From Thermococcus sibiricus MM 739 (GTDB lineage Archaea; Methanobacteriota_B; Thermococci; Thermococcales; Thermococcaceae), in contig NC_012883.1 in the NCBI RefSeq assembly GCF_000022545.1, positions 1,232,276 through 1,296,275 of the forward strand: a stretch of 64,000 nt of DNA, read 5' to 3'. The notes under the pieces were generated by a model, which saw nothing but the letters and a program-made list of their open reading frames with translations, was not told the origin of the DNA and searched no databases. Both the position numbers and the translations under genes were made by a program. Below, piece by piece: positions 59,573-64,000 of this stretch. Position 1 is the first letter of the stretch; each line of letters begins with the position of its first letter.

Positions 59573-62497
59573 ATGAGTAAAAAACATAAAGTTAAGTTTG
59601 AAGAAAAAATAAAATCCCCCGTTATTATACTCTGGATTGTTTTGCTTTTTGGGGCGCTCACAATAATACCAAAAGAAGCGAAAGCCGAAAATACGAACTG
59701 GTGGGTCAAAACATACGGCGGGAGTGGAAATGATTATGCTTGGCCAGTTGCAATTGCTCCAAACGGGGACTTGATTGTAGCAGGCTACACTCAAAGTTTC
59801 AGCGATTCTGATTGGGGTGACGTTTGGGTTCTCAGGCTTGATGCTAATGGTAACGTGAAATGGCAGAAGACCTACGGCGGGAGTGACGTGGATTCCCCTG
59901 TCGCAGTTGCCATAACTCAGAATGGAAATATCGTCGTGGCGGGCTATACTAACAGCTTCAGTGATGGCTATAGTGACGTTTGGGTTCTTTGCTTGGATGG
60001 AAGTGGTAATGTGAAATGGCAGAAGAGTTATGGGGATTGGCACGACGATGAGGCCACTATGATTGCCCTAACTCCGAATGGTGACGTGATTGTAGTGGGC
60101 TTCACTGTCAGTTTCGGCGCCGGTTCCAGTGACTTTTGGGTTCTTCGTTTGGATGAGAATGGTAACGTTAAGTGGCAAAAAACTTACGGCGGAAGTGGTG
60201 AAGAGGAAGCTGAAGCTGTTGCAATCACTCTTGATGGAGACATCATAGTAACAGGCTGGACTAACAGCTTCGGTGCTGGTTATGAGGATATTTGGATTCT
60301 CAGGCTCGATAGCGGAGGTAACATTAAATGGCAAAAAACCTACGGCGGAAGTGATGATGAGAGGCCCGATGCGGTTACCATTGACCCAAATGGTGACATC
60401 ATAGTGGCAAGTTATACTGGCAGTTTCGAGAATGGCGATTTTTGGGTTTTTAAACTCGATGGAAGCGGCAATATCAAATGGCAAAAAACTTACGGTTTGT
60501 GGGGCGATATGGGAGTTTGGGCAATTGATAAGATGAGTCCAAATGGTATTGCTATTGCCCCGAATGGAGACATCCTACTGGCTGGATGGGATTTGCTGAG
60601 GTTAAGTCCCAATGGAGAAGTCAAGTGGGCAAAGGACATAGGTGGTGGGGGTATTAAAGTCCTCTCCGATGGAACAGCAGCGTTGGCAGGCACTCTTTGT
60701 AAAACAACAGAAGATCTTGATGTCGATTGTGATGTCACAGCCGTCTGGTTTAATGTTGATGAAGTTCCCAACTACTCAGGCGAGATATGGGATCAGAATA
60801 TAATCGTCGAAGTCTACGAGATCAATGCTGTAGTACAAACAACTAATGCCGCAGTGAAAGACTCAAACGCCAAAATCCAAGACACTAATGCTGACGTTTA
60901 TGATACGAATGCGGAAGTAGAAACCCTGTGGTCTTACACTCCTATAAACCCCTCGACAACAAAAACCACCACTACAACAGCTACCACGACAACGTCCACT
61001 TCTTCAAATGAAAAAACAAATTGGTGGGTCAAAACATACGGTGGAAATGGAGTTGATTGGGGCAATGCAGGTGGCCTTATTCCAAACGGAGACGTGATAG
61101 TGGCCGGAGGAACTGAAAGCTTCGGTGTCGGTTACGAAGACTTTTGGGTCTTGAAACTTGATAAAGGAGGAAACGTTAAGTGGCAGAAGATTTACGGTGG
61201 AAGTGGAAGTGAATGGGCCATATCTGTTGCAACTGCAGATAATGGGGACAGCATAGTGGCAGGTTTCACCAACAGCTTCGGGGCTGGCTATGATGACGCT
61301 TGGGTTCTTAGACTTGATGCAAACGGTAACGTTAAGTGGCAAAAAACCTACGGCGGAAACGACGATGACTTAATTCGTGCAGTTACTACCGCACCAAATG
61401 GAGATATAATTGCAACAGGCTACACTTACAGCTTTGGCGCTGGGTATAGTGACTTTTGGGTTCTTAGGCTTGATGAGAATGGGAACGTGAAATGGCAGAT
61501 GACTTACGGTGGAAATGATGAGGATTATCCAGTCGCCATTGCAGTTGCTCCAAACGGTGAAATAATCGTAACAGGCGCGACTTTAAGTTTTGGCGCTGGG
61601 GGAACTGATGTTTGGGTCCTTAGACTTGATGCTAATGGTAATGTTAAGTGGCAAAAAACCTACGGAGGAAGTGCTGATGAAGAAGCTTACGCGGTTGCTG
61701 TCGCTGAGAACGGGGATATTATAGTGGCAGGCGACACTATGAGCTTTGGCGCTGGTGGGGCTGATTTTTGGGTTCTTAGACTTGATGCAAACGGAAACAT
61801 AAAATGGCAAAAAGCTTACGGTGGAAGTGGAGATGAAGACGCCTGGGCGATTGCAATCGTTGAGAACGGCGATATAATTGTTACAGGCGAGAGCAACAGT
61901 TTCGGTGCTGGTTACTACGACGCTTGGCTTCTTAGACTTGATGCAAATGGTAACGTTAAGTGGCAGAAGACTTACGGTGGAATTGATAATGACGACATAG
62001 CTCGTGCAGTTTTAATCGCTGAGAACAGCGACTTAATTGTAGCAGGAGCTACTTACAGCTTCAGCGTTAGTGAAGCTGATGGTTGGGTTCTCAGACTTCC
62101 ACCTGATGGAAACCTGCAGAACTGTGAGTTCTGCAGGGATTCAAACGCCCAAGTGTCTGAAACGAGTGCTGAGGTTTCTACCTCTGCTGCAGTGGTAGGT
62201 CAGAGTAACGCTGTTGTGAAGGATACAATTGCTGAAATTTATGATACGAACGCCAATGTGAAGACTTTGTTAGCTTATGCTCCTCCTAAAGATACAACTA
62301 CGTCCAGCCGGACGACCACTAGTTCGACCATAACTTCTTCAACTAGTACAAGCCAAGGGTATGGTACTACAACTACTGAAACTACCGAAGAGGGGGATGG
62401 CTTTGAAGTGTCAGTAACATGTGGTCCAGCGGCTTTCCTTGTCCTCATCCTCATTGGTGGGGCTGTTGCCAGGATTAGAGGAAGAAGAGACGATTGA
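59573..62497 (+). CDS. Large secreted double seven-blade beta-propeller with CGP-CTERM anchor
   Basis: A 974-residue surface protein. A signal peptide (residues 1-40) is followed by propeller 1 (about 43-400, seven blades with TYGGSGxDx...AIAPNGDxIVAGYT...LDANGNVKWQ repeats). A coiled-coil-like segment (VVQTTNAAVKDSNAKIQDTN) and a Thr-rich linker (near 460-485) come next. Propeller 2 also has seven blades, and a second coil/Thr-Ser linker follows. The end has CGPAAFLVLILIGG and RIRGRRDD, the CGP-CTERM signature (Cys-Gly-Pro, transmembrane helix, basic tail), so it is processed and kept at the cell surface. The start ATG follows GGAGG. Blades are near-identical at DNA level. Confidence 0.88.
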   Translation: MSKKHKVKFEEKIKSPVIILWIVLLFGALTIIPKEAKAENTNWWVKTYGGSGNDYAWPVAIAPNGDLIVAGYTQSFSDSDWGDVWVLRLDANGNVKWQKTYGGSDVDSPVAVAITQNGNIVVAGYTNSFSDGYSDVWVLCLDGSGNVKWQKSYGDWHDDEATMIALTPNGDVIVVGFTVSFGAGSSDFWVLRLDENGNVKWQKTYGGSGEEEAEAVAITLDGDIIVTGWTNSFGAGYEDIWILRLDSGGNIKWQKTYGGSDDERPDAVTIDPNGDIIVASYTGSFENGDFWVFKLDGSGNIKWQKTYGLWGDMGVWAIDKMSPNGIAIAPNGDILLAGWDLLRLSPNGEVKWAKDIGGGGIKVLSDGTAALAGTLCKTTEDLDVDCDVTAVWFNVDEVPNYSGEIWDQNIIVEVYEINAVVQTTNAAVKDSNAKIQDTNADVYDTNAEVETLWSYTPINPSTTKTTTTTATTTTSTSSNEKTNWWVKTYGGNGVDWGNAGGLIPNGDVIVAGGTESFGVGYEDFWVLKLDKGGNVKWQKIYGGSGSEWAISVATADNGDSIVAGFTNSFGAGYDDAWVLRLDANGNVKWQKTYGGNDDDLIRAVTTAPNGDIIATGYTYSFGAGYSDFWVLRLDENGNVKWQMTYGGNDEDYPVAIAVAPNGEIIVTGATLSFGAGGTDVWVLRLDANGNVKWQKTYGGSADEEAYAVAVAENGDIIVAGDTMSFGAGGADFWVLRLDANGNIKWQKAYGGSGDEDAWAIAIVENGDIIVTGESNSFGAGYYDAWLLRLDANGNVKWQKTYGGIDNDDIARAVLIAENSDLIVAGATYSFSVSEADGWVLRLPPDGNLQNCEFCRDSNAQVSETSAEVSTSAAVVGQSNAVVKDTIAEIYDTNANVKTLLAYAPPKDTTTSSRTTTSSTITSSTSTSQGYGTTTTETTEEGDGFEVSVTCGPAAFLVLILIGGAVARIRGRRDD
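59700..62090 (+). repeat. Tandem blade-coding repeats, about 150 bp each
   Basis: The blade region is made of roughly 14 repeats of about 150 bp in two blocks (59.70-60.67 kb and 61.02-62.09 kb). Repeated words include GTTAAGTGGCAAAAAACCTA and variants. The linker segments flanking the two blocks are also similar, so the gene grew by internal duplication. Assembly of such a repeat should be verified. Confidence 0.7.
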
Positions 62498-62667
62498 GGG
62501 GCGTTTTACACGCTCCCCTACTCAATTTTAGTAGTATTCAAGATTTGAATAGTAAAATATTTCTCAATAATCGAAAAGTTTATTAATAATATTACGTAAC
62601 ATGTCAAAAGCAAAGCCTGTCCCGCTTTCCTTTTCTGCGAGATGGGTTTGCCTTGGTGGTGCATATA

Positions 62668-63108
62668 TTGAAAAAATACTACCTTGCGGGCATAGTGATT
62701 TGGATAACAAGCCTGCCTTTGGCGTTATGCCAGGATAGCGAAGACTATCTGACGGGGTTTAGTGTAGAGGGTCCTTTTGTAGGTGTTGTGCTGATAGGTG
62801 CACTTCTCTTACTGCTCTGGCTAATCAAAAAATACTTGATCAAGTTACTCCTAGCCTCCATTGTGGCCGTGACCCTTGGAGGCGTTGGGTATTTGATCAG
62901 TTCAATGTTCCTCCAGGAGCTTGCAGTTCCGTTAGCGGTGGGATTCTTCATTCTTGGCCTCGTAGTGTCTCTGAAGATGCCTAAGGCTAAAGGCACGAGT
63001 GTTGTTAGGACATCGCTTGGAGGCAGTGACGACGAGGACTGGTCCTTTGATGATGAGGAAGACGAAGATTATGAATTTGATGATGAGGAATGGGACTGGG
63101 ATGATTGA
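62668..63108 (+). CDS. Small membrane protein with strongly acidic tail
   Basis: The chosen TTG start at 62668 follows GGTGGTG, giving 146 residues. An N-terminal signal-like helix is followed by three or four hydrophobic segments (VGVVLIGALLLLLWLI, LLLASIVAVTLGGVGYLI, LAVGFFILGLVVSL). The last 35 residues are acidic with Trp/Phe/Tyr (SFDDEEDEDYEFDDEEWDWDD). It lies 170 bp after the propeller gene and 42 bp before the next gene, so it may be in one transcription unit. The function is unknown; the tail pattern resembles that of the protein at 16358. Confidence 0.6.
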   Translation: MKKYYLAGIVIWITSLPLALCQDSEDYLTGFSVEGPFVGVVLIGALLLLLWLIKKYLIKLLLASIVAVTLGGVGYLISSMFLQELAVPLAVGFFILGLVVSLKMPKAKGTSVVRTSLGGSDDEDWSFDDEEDEDYEFDDEEWDWDD

Positions 63109-63150
63109 GAGGGTGGAGTTTAGTTTGAAAATGAAAGGAGGAGGGATTTT

Positions 63151-64000
63151 ATGAGAAAAAGTAAGGTTTACCTGGTTGTATTAATCCTTTTGACCTCGGC
63201 ATTTCCCATTGGCATGGTTTCGGGTTCAGAGCTCCCCGACTACGCGCCAACGCCCAGTGAGCTTAATGCAATCGGTATTGAGGTTACAGATGTTGACCGA
63301 ACTCCTGATGGAGTTACATTTGAGGGAACTTTCCAAGTAAATAATCAGTATGAACCGCAGACGACCGAAGTAAAAATAGCAATCTTTGAGTACGAAAACC
63401 CTGAAAAAGCTAGAGAAGAGTTTAAAAAGTCCATAAATACCCTCATAAGTGGTTGTTATGAAAACAAGAAGATCCACTGGGAAGGAGAGATGGCGAACCA
63501 TGAGTGGGTGGACGGTACATTTATCGCAAAGCACGTTGAGAAATACGGAACTTCTAACAGTTCTACATGTTACATGTTCTTTATACTCAAGCATGCGAGA
63601 TCCGGCTATATTTTCGGGGCAGCAACGAACCACGAAGCTCTCTACACGTATGGGAAGTACGTTATCTTTGTGGGAATATACGGAGGATGGAATGACTATG
63701 ACTCAATCCTCACTAACCCCCAGAAGAGCTACATATATGTGGTTTGCTCTGAGAGCGAATGTACGGGTGCTGTGGACGAAGCTAAGTACCAGGCGTATAT
63801 GAATCTATTAGAAGAACGTAACAAAGCTGTAAAGCTCAAGGCAGAGAGGCTTACCAAGAGCGTGGTTGATTTAGTTTTGAAGCATATAGAGAGTACCTCC
63901 CCAGAAGGCGGATATTCCGTTAGGATAACATCACCCCGGGACGGGGCGACGCTCAGGCAGCTCTTCGACGGCTACTTCACAATGTCCCTTTGGGCGGACG
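63151..64000 (+). CDS. Secreted protein, partial (runs off the right edge)
   Basis: ATG 63151 is preceded by a strong AGGAGGAGGG. The first 283 codons are open to the end of the window. A signal peptide (LILLTSAFPIGMVSG region) is followed by an exposed domain with several Cys pairs (SGCYENKKIHW, STCYMFFILK, CSESECTGAV). A helical stretch ends near LVLKHIES, and the fragment SPRDGATLRQLFDGYF begins what may be another repeat or Ig-like domain. It is probably part of the surface locus with the propeller. Family not recognised. Confidence 0.75.
   Translation, partial: MRKSKVYLVVLILLTSAFPIGMVSGSELPDYAPTPSELNAIGIEVTDVDRTPDGVTFEGTFQVNNQYEPQTTEVKIAIFEYENPEKAREEFKKSINTLISGCYENKKIHWEGEMANHEWVDGTFIAKHVEKYGTSNSSTCYMFFILKHARSGYIFGAATNHEALYTYGKYVIFVGIYGGWNDYDSILTNPQKSYIYVVCSESECTGAVDEAKYQAYMNLLEERNKAVKLKAERLTKSVVDLVLKHIESTSPEGGYSVRITSPRDGATLRQLFDGYFTMSLWAD

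Noticed and set aside
62498-62530. Hairpin GGGGCGT...ACGCTCCCC as a terminator
   Set aside because: The stem needs a bulge and the T-run after it is weak. It may assist termination but is not strong enough to list.
1-64000. CRISPR array or Thermococcales glycolytic motif (TATCAC-N5-GTGATA)
   Set aside because: I found no regularly spaced direct repeats and no perfect copy of the motif; TATCACC words are ribosome binding sites of minus-strand genes.

Overview
The window is chromosomal DNA of a hyperthermophilic euryarchaeon of the order Thermococcales (Pyrococcus/Thermococcus type). The evidence is the contiguous pyruvate and 2-ketoisovalerate ferredoxin oxidoreductase cluster (porG-vorDAB-porDAB), a Cdc48 beside an RNase H-fold protein, RNase P subunit Rnp4, a lone 5S rRNA gene, tungstopterin-type MoeA, a HypC-HypD pair, a myo-inositol 3-kinase homologue, two tRNAs with encoded CCA, TTTATAA-type TATA boxes, GGTGA-type ribosome binding sites and a CGP-CTERM secreted protein. 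The DNA is AT-rich (judged by eye). The species cannot be fixed from the sequence alone.

Layout. 1-1254 is the 5' part of a membrane protein gene that runs off the left edge. 1485-8058 (minus) holds an Mrp ATPase and then the POR/VOR operon, which makes acyl-CoA from 2-keto acids with ferredoxin as acceptor. 8358-12823 has a phosphate permease, an XRE/DUF2178/ABC exporter operon with a tandem-palindrome operator, a broken membrane-protein gene and a PRC-barrel protein. 12897-21351 is housekeeping: Cdc48, RNase H-like protein, an extremely acidic small protein, MoeA, SerS, Rnp4, an OB-fold/MCM-tail-like protein and 5S rRNA. 21421-28933 carries the methylmalonyl-CoA trio (epimerase, MeaB, mutase B12 subunit), a PHP phosphoesterase, Maf, a C/D box sRNA, a PIN-KH-ATPase, MinD and asparagine synthetase.

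29078-36890 moves from a secreted cell-wall-binding protein, a glycosyltransferase and Sua5 into a small accessory patch (33.8-35.7 kb). That patch has a GIY-YIG nuclease/DUF6884 gene pair followed by a GC-rich imperfect tandem repeat of unknown nature. 36948-48784 has tRNA-Gly, a secreted seven-blade propeller, MTA phosphorylase, DUF89, SRP54, an HTH-phosphoribosyltransferase regulator, an Lrp regulator and tRNA-Arg with a perfect palindrome between them, a MoaD/ThiS carrier, alanine aminotransferase and a second C/D sRNA.

48899-58955 carries HypD/HypC (hydrogenase maturation), a DapA-family aldolase, myo-inositol 3-kinase, Nudix and Mth938-like proteins, an ABC transporter, a DHPS-related protein, TatD, DUF504 and a metallo-beta-lactamase-fold hydrolase, then a third probable C/D sRNA. 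59573-64000 is a surface locus: a 974-residue double seven-blade propeller with Thr-rich linkers and a CGP-CTERM tail, a membrane protein with an acidic tail, and a secreted protein cut by the right edge.

Best candidates for new biology are the GIY-YIG/DUF6884 pair with its neighbouring repeat, the propeller/CGP-CTERM surface locus, the OB-fold/MCM-tail protein sharing a symmetric TATA box with 5S rRNA, and two operator-like palindrome sets (11980-12011 and 46868-46887). No CRISPR array, intact transposase or integrase is visible.
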